64,000 nucleotides of DNA, from positions 31,676-95,675 of the forward strand of contig NZ_BSFE01000013.1 of NCBI RefSeq assembly GCF_027922185.1, given 5' to 3'. Below the pieces are notes generated by a model that made no database searches, had not been told where the DNA came from, and was given only the letters and a program-made list of their open reading frames with translations. Shown here one piece after another: positions 8,554 through 16,990 of the stretch (positions are counted from its first letter, which is position 1; each line of letters opens with the position of its first letter). The DNA is from Maricaulis virginensis (GTDB lineage Bacteria > Pseudomonadota > Alphaproteobacteria > Caulobacterales > Maricaulaceae). The position numbers and the translations under genes were made by a program.

Positions 8554-9138
8554 TTATTCCGCCGCAGCGACCAGCTCGGTGGAGATGAAGAGTTCGATCT
8601 CGTCGGAGACGTAGGGGACGGCGAAGCCCATATCCCACTCCGAACGCATCAGGGAGCCAGTGGCGGTGAAGCCGGCCTTGGTATTGCCCTCCTGGGTCTC
8701 GCCGACCTGGTTCAGGGTGACGTCGAGCGTGACCGGTGCGGTGACGCCGTTCATCGTCAGATTGCCGGTCATCGTGCCGGTCTCGCCATCCTCGGTCTGG
8801 AAGCCGGTGGCGACGAAATGCGCCGTCGGATTGGTCTCCAGGCCGAAGAAGTCGTCCGAGGCGAGGTGGCCCAGGAAGCGCTCCTGGTTGGCGCCGGCCC
8901 AGATGCCGCCGACCAGGTTGAAGGTGATGTCGACCGTCGAGGCGGACGGGTCTTCCAGGTCGAGGTCCAGCGTGCCGTCATAATCGGTGAACTGGAGCGA
9001 CTGGGTGGAATAGCCCTGGTGCACCCAGGAGGCCTGGATGATCGTGTGGGACTTGTCGAACTCGAACGAAACCGGTTCGGCCTGGGCGGCGGCACCGATC
9101 AGGACGAGGGCGGCAGTGGCAGTCAGAAAGCGGGTCAT
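8554..9138 (-). CDS. YceI-family periplasmic protein
   Basis: A 194-residue secreted protein with a signal peptide (about 1-20, MTRFLTATAALVLIGAAAQA) and one YceI lipocalin-like barrel. The recognisable core includes YDGTLDLDLEDPSASTVDI, DDFFGLETNPTAHFVATG and MRSEWDMGF. The fold binds isoprenoid-type lipids in the family, and its physiological role is usually unknown. The start at 9138 is the ATG that opens the signal peptide; an open frame continues upstream but encodes no sensible sequence. Its own terminator at 8500 suggests it is monocistronic or the last gene after pduO, 110 bp upstream. Confidence 0.92.
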   Translation of the reverse strand: MTRFLTATAALVLIGAAAQAEPVSFEFDKSHTIIQASWVHQGYSTQSLQFTDYDGTLDLDLEDPSASTVDITFNLVGGIWAGANQERFLGHLASDDFFGLETNPTAHFVATGFQTEDGETGTMTGNLTMNGVTAPVTLDVTLNQVGETQEGNTKAGFTATGSLMRSEWDMGFAVPYVSDEIELFISTELVAAAE

Positions 9139-9248
9139 GCGGGTCTCCGGATGAGCTGAATTGTCGCACCCAGAGATAGGCGATCTGCAGCGCATGTCGA
9201 CCGGGCAGATATCACTTTCGTGTTTCCTGCGCGGAAACAATCGCGTGG

Positions 9249-9824
9249 CTAGCGGTCTTTTCCCGGCACCCAAAGCACATCGCCGCCGGTCTCCAGATTG
9301 GCGATCCGGGCCATCACGAACAACAGGTCGGACAGGCGGTTGGCGTATTTCAGCGCCTGCGGATTGATCCGCGCGCCGGAGGCGATCAGGGCGGAGATCC
9401 TGCGCTCGGCGCGGCGGCAGACCGTGCGCGAGAAGTGCAGGCGCGCGGCGGCTTCGCTGCCGGCCGGCAGGATGAAGGAGTTCAGCGGTTCCAGGCGCGC
9501 ATTCAGCCGGTCGATCGCCGCCTCCAGGCGCTCGACCTGCCCGGCGGTCACGCGCAGGGGCTCGAAGTCCGGCGGCGTATCGCTCTCGGGCACGCACAGA
9601 TCGGCGCCCAGATCGAACAGGTCGTTCTGGATGCGCGCCAGATCCTCATCCAGCTCGTGCCCGGCGCCCAGCGCCGCGCGGGCAAGGCCGAGGGAGGAAT
9701 TCGTCTCGTCGATATCCCCGTAGGCATCGACCCGCGGGTCATGCTTGACTGTTTCGGACATGTCGCCGAGCCGGGTGGTACCGGCGTCGCCGGTGCGGGT
9801 GTAGATTTTTGTCAGTCGGACCAT
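9249..9824 (-). CDS. pduO: PduO-type ATP:cob(I)alamin adenosyltransferase
   Basis: Makes adenosylcobalamin by moving the 5'-deoxyadenosyl group from ATP to cob(I)alamin. All family motifs are present in 191 residues: the ATP loop TRTGDAGTTRLGD (about 9-21), the D-E pair in YGDIDETNSSLG, the RTVCRRAERR helix (about 133-142) and the closing KYANRLSDLLFVMAR (about 162-176). The ATG is 64 bp from the divergent hydrolase start at 9888. A small GTTTCC/GGAAAC hairpin at 9222-9238 follows the gene but lacks a T-run. No cobalamin riboswitch is apparent. Confidence 0.96.
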   Translation of the reverse strand: MVRLTKIYTRTGDAGTTRLGDMSETVKHDPRVDAYGDIDETNSSLGLARAALGAGHELDEDLARIQNDLFDLGADLCVPESDTPPDFEPLRVTAGQVERLEAAIDRLNARLEPLNSFILPAGSEAAARLHFSRTVCRRAERRISALIASGARINPQALKYANRLSDLLFVMARIANLETGGDVLWVPGKDR

Positions 9825-9887
9825 GTCCGCCTGTCTAGCGCCCCGGCGCCGCGCGCGAAAGCCCGGCCGGCAAACCGGAGGATATCC

Positions 9888-10973
9888 ATGCTGTCACCGC
9901 TCTGCTTCGCCGCCGCACCCTTCATCATGCTGCAGGCCGTTGCCCCGGCTGCTCAGGACGCCGCGCTCGCGGTGACGGCCGAACAGCTGATCGCGGAAAC
10001 CGGATCGCCGGGCGCGGCGGTCATGGTGGCGCGCGGCGGGGATATCCGCCTCGGCACGGCCGGCGTGCGGGCCCGCGGCAGCGATGCCGCGATCGCGCCG
10101 GACGATCTCTGGCATATCGGATCGGATACCAAGGCGATGACGGCGACCCTGGTGGCCCGTCTGGCCGAGCGCGGCGTGATCGGCTGGGACGACACGATCG
10201 GGGAGCATCTGGGCAATCGCGTCGAGGAAATCCATCCCGCCTATCGCGACATGACCTTCCGCCACCTTCTCTCGCACCGTGCCGGGCTGGATGCCAATCC
10301 GGGCATGCTGGCCCTGGTCGGTTTCGCCACCAGTGACGCGCCCCTGGGTGAGCAGCGTCTGGACTATGCCGCCAACATGCTCGCCCGCGAACCGGCGGCG
10401 CAGGCCGAGACGGAATTTCTCTATTCCAATGCCGGCTATGTGATCGCCGGGGCGATGCTGGAACAGGTGACGGGCGAGAGCTGGGAAGAGCTGATCCGCA
10501 CCGAAGTGTTCGAACCGCTGGGGATGACCAGCGCCGGTTTCGGGGCACCCGGTTCGGCGGACGCGGTCGACCAGCCGCGCGGTCACCGCGCCGGCCTGTT
10601 CGGCGGGCTCAACGCCGTGGCGCCCGGGCCGCGTGCCGACAATCCGCCGGTGATGGGACCGGCCGGCACGGTGCACGCCTCGATGAGCGATATCGCCCGC
10701 TTCCTCAACGCACATCTCGACCAGCCGGAAGACTATCTCTCCGCTGACAGCTGGGCGCTGCTGCACACGCCGCCCTTCGGCGGCGAGTATGCGATGGGCT
10801 GGGGTGTCGGCGAGGGCGGCCGTCTGCAGCACGCCGGGTCGAACACGATGTGGTTCGTCGTGGTGGCCGTAGATCCGGTGGCGGGCGAGGTGCGGGCGGT
10901 GGGCGTCAATGACGGCCGCATCGACCGGGTGGCCGGCCCCGTACGCGACGCGCTGCAGGGCCTGGCCGACTGA
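9888..10973 (+). CDS. Serine hydrolase, class C beta-lactamase/esterase fold
   Basis: A 361-residue secreted enzyme (signal peptide about 1-22, MLSPLCFAAAPFIMLQAVAP...) of the beta-lactamase/D-aminopeptidase/esterase superfamily. The nucleophile motif is SDTK within HIGSDTKAMTATLV (about 84-87), and the tyrosine motif is YSN within FLYSNAGYVIAGAMLEQVTG. A C-terminal HAGSN-like segment takes the place of KTG. Such proteins hydrolyse esters, peptides or amides, and antibiotic resistance should not be assumed. The ATG at 9888 has GGAGGATATCC before it. It interrupts a minus-strand run (HIG1 ... pduO ... etfBA) and is probably transcribed alone. Confidence 0.88.
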   Translation: MLSPLCFAAAPFIMLQAVAPAAQDAALAVTAEQLIAETGSPGAAVMVARGGDIRLGTAGVRARGSDAAIAPDDLWHIGSDTKAMTATLVARLAERGVIGWDDTIGEHLGNRVEEIHPAYRDMTFRHLLSHRAGLDANPGMLALVGFATSDAPLGEQRLDYAANMLAREPAAQAETEFLYSNAGYVIAGAMLEQVTGESWEELIRTEVFEPLGMTSAGFGAPGSADAVDQPRGHRAGLFGGLNAVAPGPRADNPPVMGPAGTVHASMSDIARFLNAHLDQPEDYLSADSWALLHTPPFGGEYAMGWGVGEGGRLQHAGSNTMWFVVVAVDPVAGEVRAVGVNDGRIDRVAGPVRDALQGLAD

Positions 10974-10978
10974 CGGGG

Positions 10979-11194
10979 TCAGCCGCCGAAATTCTGACGG
11001 ACCAGGAAGATCGCGATGATGATCAGGATGGCGGAGAACTGCAGCACGATGCGCAGGCGCATCAGCTTGTTCGAGCGCGAGCGCGCCTTCTCGTCACCGC
11101 GATAGAGATTGATGATGCCGAAGGCCAGCACGGCCACGACGGCGATCATCGCGAGGTAGAGCAGTCCGGTGAGAATATCGTCGATCGGCGGCAT
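10979..11194 (-). CDS. HIG1-domain twin-transmembrane protein
   Basis: A 71-residue membrane protein with two helices (about 8-27 and 46-65) joined by a basic loop (NLYRGDEKARSRSNKLMRLR), the pattern of the HIG_1_N family. Relatives in alphaproteobacteria and mitochondria associate with respiratory complexes, cytochrome oxidase in particular. Its ATG shares one base with the stop of the Rieske gene (TGATG), so translation is probably coupled to it. It lies one gene away from pduO, matching an arrangement common in alphaproteobacteria. Confidence 0.88.
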   Translation of the reverse strand: MPPIDDILTGLLYLAMIAVVAVLAFGIINLYRGDEKARSRSNKLMRLRIVLQFSAILIIIAIFLVRQNFGG

Positions 11195-12243
11195 CAGCTT
11201 CTCCAGCGCAGGGTGGCGGGCTTGACGGGGTTCCTGAAAGCCTCGCCCGTGTCGCGGTGCTTGTCCCAGGCCCGCTTGAGGGCGAAATACCATTTTGCCT
11301 GCACGTCGGCATCGTGGATCAGCATCAGCTTGGGATCATAGGCCAGGCCCACCTGCTGGGCATTCACCGCATCGCGGTCCTGCCCGACAAAGATGGAGAT
11401 GCCCGTCTTCAGCAGGAAGTTCGGGATGGCGTGGATCAGCGGGTGGTTCCAGTAGACCACGATCGTGATGGCCGTGGAGTTTTCATTGGTCGGCGTCACG
11501 GCGGTAAAGCCGGTGAAATGCTTGCCGCCGGCCTGGACGTATTCGGTGCGCAGGCCCGGCAGCTGGAAGCGGATCTCGGTCTGCGGCTCGCCCAGCAGGC
11601 GGTAGAGATAGGAATTCTTCGACGGGGTGTGCGGCAGCATGGTGAAGCCGCGCTCGACCGGGCCGAACTTCTTTTCCTTCTCGTGCACGGATTTCGCCGA
11701 GCGCCACCACCATTGCCGGTGGATATAGGGGATGTGGGCCGGGTCCATCAGGCCGATCACGGCATGGTCGACATGGCAGTTGAAGACGTCGCGCACGACG
11801 AGGCGCGGCTTTTCGCCTTCCGGAATGTCCAGCTTCGGCGGCTCGACCGCCGGCGGTTTGTCCGCGTCTTCCTCGCGGGCGTAATAGATCCAGATCAGGC
11901 CCTGGTCCTCGTGCACCGGGAAGGCGCGGGTGCGGATCTTCGTGAGGTCCATCGCCTTCGCCTGCTCGGCGGTCAGCGAGGGGATGGCGGCGCAGGACCC
12001 GTCCGTGCGGAAACGCCAGCCATGATAGGGGCATTCCACATGCGTCTCGCCATTGTGCTGCTGGGCTTCGCCGCCGGACAGCAGGATGCCCCGGTGCGGA
12101 CAGATATCCTTCAGCGCATAGGCTTTGCCATTATGGTCGCGGCCAAACAGTACGGGCTGTCCCAGCAACTCGCGATGGAGGTGCTGGCCCGGTTTGAGCT
12201 CGCTCGACAGGCAGCCGAAATACCAGAGATCACGCACGAACAT
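11194..12243 (-). CDS. Rieske 2Fe-2S ring-hydroxylating oxygenase-like protein
   Basis: A 349-residue protein resembling the alpha subunit of Rieske non-haem iron oxygenases. The Rieske centre ligands are C48 and H50 (CPHRG) and C71 and H74 (CPYHGW). The C-terminal catalytic domain has NCHVDHAVIGLMDPAHIPY, where the aspartate and histidines can hold the mononuclear iron. No ferredoxin or reductase gene is nearby. Single-gene members of this group act on aromatic, sterol or quaternary-amine substrates, and the substrate here is unknown. The stop overlaps the HIG1 start, giving a two-gene operon. Confidence 0.9.
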   Translation of the reverse strand: MFVRDLWYFGCLSSELKPGQHLHRELLGQPVLFGRDHNGKAYALKDICPHRGILLSGGEAQQHNGETHVECPYHGWRFRTDGSCAAIPSLTAEQAKAMDLTKIRTRAFPVHEDQGLIWIYYAREEDADKPPAVEPPKLDIPEGEKPRLVVRDVFNCHVDHAVIGLMDPAHIPYIHRQWWWRSAKSVHEKEKKFGPVERGFTMLPHTPSKNSYLYRLLGEPQTEIRFQLPGLRTEYVQAGGKHFTGFTAVTPTNENSTAITIVVYWNHPLIHAIPNFLLKTGISIFVGQDRDAVNAQQVGLAYDPKLMLIHDADVQAKWYFALKRAWDKHRDTGEAFRNPVKPATLRWRS

Positions 12244-12380
12244 GCATCGCCTGATAGCGTGTCCCGTGCCGCCTGCCTAGCATGGAGACCGCATTAAACC
12301 TGCGGCATATCCGCTTGCGGGACGCCGCATGCGGGCCCTAGTCTGATGTCAGCGCTGGGGCGCGCAAACGGGGTGCGGCG

Positions 12381-12935
12381 ATGTGGACACGCGCTTTGCG
12401 GCGTTTCGGCCTGGCCGGAGCAGCTGCCCTGACCGCCATGGCCTGCTCGCAGCAGGATGCAGCGGAGACACCGGCCGCCGGGCTGCCCGCCGGCGTGCTT
12501 GCGGCCTTTCACGATCATCTCGACCGGATCAGCGGCGGCGCCCTTGTCTGCCGTGACGGCGACATTGCCGCCGCTGCGACGGTGTCCGGCGACATCAATG
12601 CCGATCGCCGGCCCGACTATGTGGTCGATACGCGCAGCCTCAACTGCCAGGCCCGCCGCGACGGCCCGGCCGTGGCCTATTTCTGCGGCACGGGCAGCTG
12701 CGCCTTTCCGCTGATCGTATCGCAGGGCGAGGCCTGGCAGACCGTCGCCCTGATGTCGGGCAATCAGGCGCGCATCGTGCAGCATTATCGCGAGACCCGG
12801 ATCGAGATCCGCGAAGGCGCGCGCGGTGTGCCGGGCGGCGGCATCACCGTGCGCGAATATACCTGGCGCGAGGGCCGGCTGGTGCGCACCGGCGAGTGGG
12901 TGGAGGGCGTCGAGGCCCGGCGCCTGACCGACTAG
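12381..12935 (+). CDS. Putative lipoprotein of unknown function
   Basis: A 184-residue protein with a probable lipoprotein signal (ALTAMAC, Cys at about 22). The mature part has four further cysteines (VCRDGD, LNCQAR, FCGTGSC) that could form two disulfides, and a segment GDINADRRPDYVVDT that resembles a calcium-binding Asp loop. I do not recognise a named family. Its last 4 bases overlap the end of the convergent gene at 12932. Confidence 0.72.
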   Translation: MWTRALRRFGLAGAAALTAMACSQQDAAETPAAGLPAGVLAAFHDHLDRISGGALVCRDGDIAAAATVSGDINADRRPDYVVDTRSLNCQARRDGPAVAYFCGTGSCAFPLIVSQGEAWQTVALMSGNQARIVQHYRETRIEIREGARGVPGGGITVREYTWREGRLVRTGEWVEGVEARRLTD

Positions 12936-13864
12936 TCGGACGCCTCCGCCCCGTTGAGCTGGTCGATATAGCCCGCGCCCAGCGACTGCTCGATGACCAG
13001 GATTTCCGGCTTGTCGAAACGCAGTGCGATCCGGCCGTCCTCGTAGAAGCGGAAACTGTCGCCGGCATAAACCGGCATGCCATAGGCCGCATCCATCGCT
13101 GCCTGCAGGCGATCGGATTCGCCGCGCCCGGTCAGGATCCAGGCCAGCACAAGCTGGCCATCGCCGAACACGAACTCGATCTTGCGTTCGAACCCGGCAA
13201 CCGCATACCCGAAACAATTGATCTGGGTCTGTGTCGCCGGCTGCGTCGGCAGGCCGGGCGGATCGATCTCGCGCACCTGGACGACGGGGCAGGCCGCCTC
13301 GATCTCCGGCATCAGGGTCTCGAGGCTGGCGCCCGGACGCACTTCCGGCGGTATGGACACATCGAGCGGCGGGTAGTCCAGCGGTTCGCCGTCCAGCAAG
13401 GGGTTGTGCCAGGCAAACAGATTGGTGTGCAGCCCGTCGGCCGAAAGGATGTGCGCGGTTCCCGCGGCACTGTCGAGCATCAGCCCGGCCGCCGGATAGG
13501 CCGTCCAGTCCTGGAAAGTGACGCTGTCGCCGGCGTGCGCAGTCAGCGGCGCCGTGTCGCCGCGGGCCTCGATCTGGACCAGTGCGCCGTCGGCGAGGGT
13601 GAAGACGGCCGCATCGAGCCGCGCGCCGCTGTCGAAGGTGAAGCCGGTGCAGACGAGATGGGTTTCCTGCTCGCGCGCCAGCGGGAAGCCGGCGGTTGGC
13701 GGGGAGACGGCCTGCAGGCTGTCGCAGCGCGGTTCGAGCGCCTGTTCGACGCTCGCCCGGCCGGCGCCGAGCACCAGCGTTTCGTCGAAAGCCTGCGACG
13801 GCGCCGGACCGGCTTGCGTCGTGGCGGCCAGGGCCGCGGCGAGCGAGAGTGAAAGCAGTGGCAT
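12932..13864 (-). CDS. Secreted protein with an internally duplicated domain
   Basis: A 310-residue exported protein (signal peptide about 1-18) with no recognised family. The mature chain looks like two copies of one domain of roughly 125 residues. Copy 1 (about 34-155) has GRASVEQALEPRC, LVCTGF, AAVFTLADGALVQI and AGDSVTF. Copy 2 (about 180-305) has GASLETLMPEIEAAC, INCFGY, IEFVFGDGQLVLA and AGDSFRF in the same order. Each copy keeps a cysteine pair at equivalent positions, suggesting one disulfide per domain. No catalytic motif is apparent, so it is more likely a binding or inhibitor-type protein (inference). Confidence 0.75.
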   Translation of the reverse strand: MPLLSLSLAAALAATTQAGPAPSQAFDETLVLGAGRASVEQALEPRCDSLQAVSPPTAGFPLAREQETHLVCTGFTFDSGARLDAAVFTLADGALVQIEARGDTAPLTAHAGDSVTFQDWTAYPAAGLMLDSAAGTAHILSADGLHTNLFAWHNPLLDGEPLDYPPLDVSIPPEVRPGASLETLMPEIEAACPVVQVREIDPPGLPTQPATQTQINCFGYAVAGFERKIEFVFGDGQLVLAWILTGRGESDRLQAAMDAAYGMPVYAGDSFRFYEDGRIALRFDKPEILVIEQSLGAGYIDQLNGAEASD

Positions 13865-13963
13865 GATGTCCCCGTTCTGGATTGCGTGCGTTCTGTGAGG
13901 GTGATGCGTGGCAGCCGCCGTCCGGATGCGCGGCGGCGGATTAAATCCCGGTTATATGTGCGT

Positions 13964-14833
13964 TCAGGCGAAGCGCGCCCGGATATCCGCCGGTGTCCCG
14001 CCGGCCGCCCGCATGGCGCGCAGGGTGGCGGCCCTGTTGCGCTTGGCGAAGCGTTCGCCCTTCGCATCCGTCAGAAGCCGGTGATGGCGATAGACCGGGA
14101 CGGGCAGGTCCAGCAGTGTCTGCAGCAGCACGTGCAGCGGGGTGAGCTCGAAGAGGTCGACGCCGCGGATCACATGGGTGATGCCCTGCAGGGCATCGTC
14201 ATGCACGACGGCGATATGATAGCTCGTGCCGACATCCTTGCGCGCCAGCACGACATCGCCCAGCGGATCGGGATCGGCGGCGATCTCGCCGCGCCCCTCC
14301 TCGACAAAGCGCCCCTCTTCGACAAAGCGCCCTTCTTCGACAAAGCGCATCGCCGCAAAGCGTTCGCCCAGCACGTCGCGGCAGCGCGCCAGCGACAGCC
14401 GCCAGGCATAGGCCTCGCCCGCCTCGACACGCGCCACCTCCTCATCCGCGCTCATCGGTTCGGCCGGTCCGCGATAGACATCGCCGACGCCATGCGGCGC
14501 GCGGGCGATATCCTCCAGGATTTCCCGCCGCGTCTTGAAGCAGCGATAGACCACGCCCTGTTCCTGCAGACGTTGCAGCACACCGTCGAAATCGCCGAAA
14601 TGCGCCGACTGCCGCCGCACCGGTTCTTCCCATTCCAGCCCCAGCCAGGCCAGATCCTCCAGGATGGCGGCATCGAATTCCGGCTTGCAGCGCACCGTGT
14701 CGATATCCTCCATCCGCAGAATGAACCGCCCGCCGGCCTCGCGTGCGGCGGTGAAGGCCGTCCACGCCGAAAAGGCATGGCCGAGATGGAGATAGCCGGT
14801 CGGTGAGGGGGCGAAACGCGTGGTGAAGGTCAT
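13964..14833 (-). CDS. gluQ: Glutamyl-Q tRNA(Asp) synthetase with in-frame repeat insertion
   Basis: Adds glutamate to the queuosine base of tRNA(Asp) and is a paralogue of the GluRS catalytic domain without the anticodon-binding part. The 289 residues show the FAPSPTGYLHLGHAFSAW start with its HIGH-type motif, RMEDIDTVR, the HVIRGVDLFELTPLH region and a degenerate KMSKS (FAKRN). Two points are unusual. The zinc-binding cysteines known in E. coli YadB are mostly missing (only YRCF remains). A tandem RFVEEG repeat (three copies, bases 14291-14344) is inserted in the middle of the domain. The ATG at 14833 is preferred over a TTG 18 bp upstream. Confidence 0.93.
   Translation of the reverse strand: MTFTTRFAPSPTGYLHLGHAFSAWTAFTAAREAGGRFILRMEDIDTVRCKPEFDAAILEDLAWLGLEWEEPVRRQSAHFGDFDGVLQRLQEQGVVYRCFKTRREILEDIARAPHGVGDVYRGPAEPMSADEEVARVEAGEAYAWRLSLARCRDVLGERFAAMRFVEEGRFVEEGRFVEEGRGEIAADPDPLGDVVLARKDVGTSYHIAVVHDDALQGITHVIRGVDLFELTPLHVLLQTLLDLPVPVYRHHRLLTDAKGERFAKRNRAATLRAMRAAGGTPADIRARFA
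14291..14344 (-). repeat. 18-bp tandem repeat inside gluQ (three units)
   Basis: Units at 14291-14308, 14309-14326 and 14327-14344 differ from each other by one or two bases (GCGCCCCTCCTCGACAAA type on the plus strand). Each unit encodes RFVEEG in frame. Slippage could change the copy number without breaking the reading frame. Confidence 0.9.
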
Positions 14834-14850
14834 GGGCCGGGGTCTGAACA

Positions 14851-14914
14851 AGGGCTCGCCCCGCTTGCGGGGGAGCTGTCGGCGTAGCCGACTGAGGGGG
14901 CGCAGCGCAAGCGG
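14851..14914. repeat. Dispersed intergenic repeat, family A copy 1
   Basis: Begins AGGGCTCGCCCCGCTTGCGG, then GGGAGCTGTC and a small hairpin-forming segment. The first 30 or so bases recur almost unchanged at 24533 and 62367. It lies between divergent gluQ and the hydrolase at 15005, so it occupies their shared promoter region. Confidence 0.8.
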
Positions 14915-15004
14915 CCCGCTGAAAAGTCCCGTACACCCATTCCCCTTGCCCCCGGCGCCCGCATCCCGCTATCTCGGGAGACGCAGACCATACCGGAGCC
15001 TTTA

Positions 15005-15670
15005 ATGTCACGACCCATCGACGGACCCCGCCTGGCCCCGCGCGACGGACAGGCGCCGAAGAAACTTGTGATCTTCCTGCATGGATACGGGTCGAACGGG
15101 CAGGACCTGATCTCCCTGGGCCAGCACTGGGCGAAGGATCTGCCGCATGTGCAATGGGTGTCGCCGAATGCGCCGGACCCGGTGCCGGGCGCGCCGGACG
15201 GGTATCAATGGTTCCCGATCTCCAATCTCGACCCGCAGCGCATCGAGACGGGCGCCAGCGCGGCCTGGCCCATCGTCGATGCCTTCATCGACCAGGAACT
15301 GCACCGCTACCGGCTGAGCGAGCAGGACCTTGTCCTGTGCGGTTTCTCCCAGGGCACGATGCTGTCGCTGCATGCCGGCCTGCGGCGCAAGCGGCCGCTG
15401 GCCGGGATACTGGGCTTTTCCGGTGCCCTGCCGGGCGGGGCGCGCCTGAAGGAAGAGATGGCCTCGAAACCGCCCCTCATGCTGATCCACGGCGACCAGG
15501 ACCAGGTGCTGCCGCTGGGCTTCATGTTCGACGCGCTCGAACATATCGCCGCGGCCGGACACGGCGCGCAGTGGCATATCTCGCAGGGCATTCCGCACTC
15601 GATCGGCCAAGACGGCCTGGAACTGGGCGCCCACTTTCTGGGCCGGGCCCTGTCGGGCCGCTATCTCTAG
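15005..15670 (+). CDS. Alpha/beta hydrolase, phospholipase/carboxylesterase family
   Basis: A 221-residue cytoplasmic esterase of the Abhydrolase_2 group. The fold begins with KLVIFLHGYGSNGQDL (oxyanion region). The nucleophile elbow is LCGFSQGTML (Ser at about 117), the acid is in LIHGDQDQVLP and the catalytic histidine is in GIPHSIG near residue 199. The triad order and length are normal for the family, whose members cleave short acyl or thioester bonds on lipids or proteins. It is transcribed alone, with 150 bp of upstream DNA carrying repeat family A. Confidence 0.93.
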   Translation: MSRPIDGPRLAPRDGQAPKKLVIFLHGYGSNGQDLISLGQHWAKDLPHVQWVSPNAPDPVPGAPDGYQWFPISNLDPQRIETGASAAWPIVDAFIDQELHRYRLSEQDLVLCGFSQGTMLSLHAGLRRKRPLAGILGFSGALPGGARLKEEMASKPPLMLIHGDQDQVLPLGFMFDALEHIAAAGHGAQWHISQGIPHSIGQDGLELGAHFLGRALSGRYL

Positions 15671-15888
15671 CGAAGGCAGGTCCTGCCGGGCCGACACGCA
15701 AGATTCTCAAGACCGTCATAGGCGTGTCACGCGAATGGCTGTAACCTTCTCCCGAGCTCGGGATGCGAGATGATTCGTCGAAACGAATCCGCCTCTTGAG
15801 CGCGACGGGAGGTGAGCTTTCAGGACGCCTGTCCAGAATACACACCCCCTCAGCGGCCGCTCCGGCGGCGTTGTCGAGGGAGGTCGCC
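15671..15888 (+). other. Intergenic region with several small palindromes
   Basis: Holds GGCAG-GTC-CTGCC (15675-15687), GACACGC ... GCGTGTC (15693-15728), the perfect palindrome CCCGAGCTCGGG (15741-15752) and GATTCGT-CGAA-ACGAATC (15772-15789). The last could be a regulator site or a structured leader of the HNH gene. No gene is convincing here. Confidence 0.5.
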
Positions 15889-16455
15889 ATGCAGGTGCTT
15901 GACCGGGCGCCGCAGGGATGGCCCTGTCTGGTGCTGAATGCGGACTACCAGCCGCTGAGCTACTGGCCGCTGTCGACCTGGCCCTGGCAGGAAGCCATCA
16001 AGAACGTCTTCCTCGAACGCGTCGCCGTCGTCTCCCATTATGACGAGGTCGTGCACTCGCCCTCTTTCGAGATGCATGTGCCCTCGGTCGTGGCGCTGCG
16101 CGACTATATCACCCAGGACCGCTCGCCTGCCTTCACGCGCTATAATGTGTGGCTGCGCGACGGCTTCAAATGCGCCTATTGCGGCGCGCCGGGTGTCGAC
16201 CAGCTGACGTTCGACCATGTCATCCCGCGCCGCCAGGGCGGCAAGACCAGCTGGGAAAACATCGTCGCCGCCTGCGGGCCCTGCAATCTGAAGAAGGGCG
16301 GCCGCACCCCGCGCGAGGCCGGCATGCCGCTGCGCCGCCCGCCGCAGCGCCCCAACATGCACGAACTGCAGGCCCAGGGCCGGAAATTCCCGCCGAAATT
16401 CCTGCACGAAAGCTGGCTCGACTATCTCTACTGGGATATCGAACTGGAACGCTGA
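15889..16455 (+). CDS. HNH endonuclease-domain protein
   Basis: A 188-residue protein with a treble-clef HNH nuclease core in its second half. CAYCG and CGPCN form the zinc knuckles, and FDHVIPRRQGGKTSWENIVAA carries the catalytic DH, the central Asn and the region between. The N-terminal 90 residues (VLNADYQPLSYWPLSTWPWQ) are typical of a conserved alphaproteobacterial HNH family not tied to a mobile element. The start at 15889 is supported by GAGGGAGGTCGCC. The open frame extends 126 bp further upstream but without comparable coding quality. It may act in DNA repair, but this is not established. Confidence 0.92.
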   Translation: MQVLDRAPQGWPCLVLNADYQPLSYWPLSTWPWQEAIKNVFLERVAVVSHYDEVVHSPSFEMHVPSVVALRDYITQDRSPAFTRYNVWLRDGFKCAYCGAPGVDQLTFDHVIPRRQGGKTSWENIVAACGPCNLKKGGRTPREAGMPLRRPPQRPNMHELQAQGRKFPPKFLHESWLDYLYWDIELER

Positions 16456-16477
16456 GCCGCGGTTTCCGGACGACGCC

Positions 16478-16990
16478 ATGCCCACACACATCGCCCTTCT
16501 GCGCGCCGTCAATGTCGGCGGGACCGGCAAACTGCCCATGGCGGAGCTGCGGGCGATGGCCGGGCAGATCGGCTTCGACAATCCGCGCACCTATATTGCC
16601 AGCGGCAATCTCGTCTTCGAAAGCGCGATGACGGCCGATGAGGCCCGCGCGGCGCTGGAAGCCGCGCTGGAGGCCTATGCCGGCAAGCCGGTGGGTGTCG
16701 TGATGCGCTCGCCGGACGCGATGCAGGCCGTGCTCGACGCCAACCCGTTTCCCGAAGCGGCGGGAAACCGCTGCATCGTGCACTTCCTCGACGCGGCGCC
16801 GCCGGCCGATCTGGAAGCGACGCTGCGCCACCGGGCCGACGAGCAGATCGCCGCCGGCGAGCGGGAAATCTACATCCATTACGGCGACGGGATGGCGCAG
16901 TCGAAACTCGTTGTTCCGGCAACGAAAACCGGCACCGGCCGCAATCTCAACACGGTGGCGAAACTGATCGCCCTGGCCGCCCGGACCTGA
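16478..16990 (+). CDS. DUF1697-family protein
   Basis: A 170-residue cytoplasmic protein of the DUF1697 family, recognised by HIALLRAVNVGGTGKLPMAE near the start, TYIASGNLVFES at about 38-49 and the C-terminal YGDGMAQSKLVVP and TGTGRNLNTVAKL. No biochemical function is established for the family. It follows the HNH gene by 22 bp on the same strand and is probably cotranscribed. Confidence 0.93.
   Translation: MPTHIALLRAVNVGGTGKLPMAELRAMAGQIGFDNPRTYIASGNLVFESAMTADEARAALEAALEAYAGKPVGVVMRSPDAMQAVLDANPFPEAAGNRCIVHFLDAAPPADLEATLRHRADEQIAAGEREIYIHYGDGMAQSKLVVPATKTGTGRNLNTVAKLIALAART

Noticed and set aside
8202..8614. Small open frames in the etfB upstream gap
   Set aside because: No ribosome-binding sites, biased to Arg/Cys, and they run across a terminator hairpin.
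9435..9887. Upstream in-frame extension of the serine hydrolase
   Set aside because: It runs antisense through pduO. GGAGGATATCC and a signal peptide fix the start at 9888.
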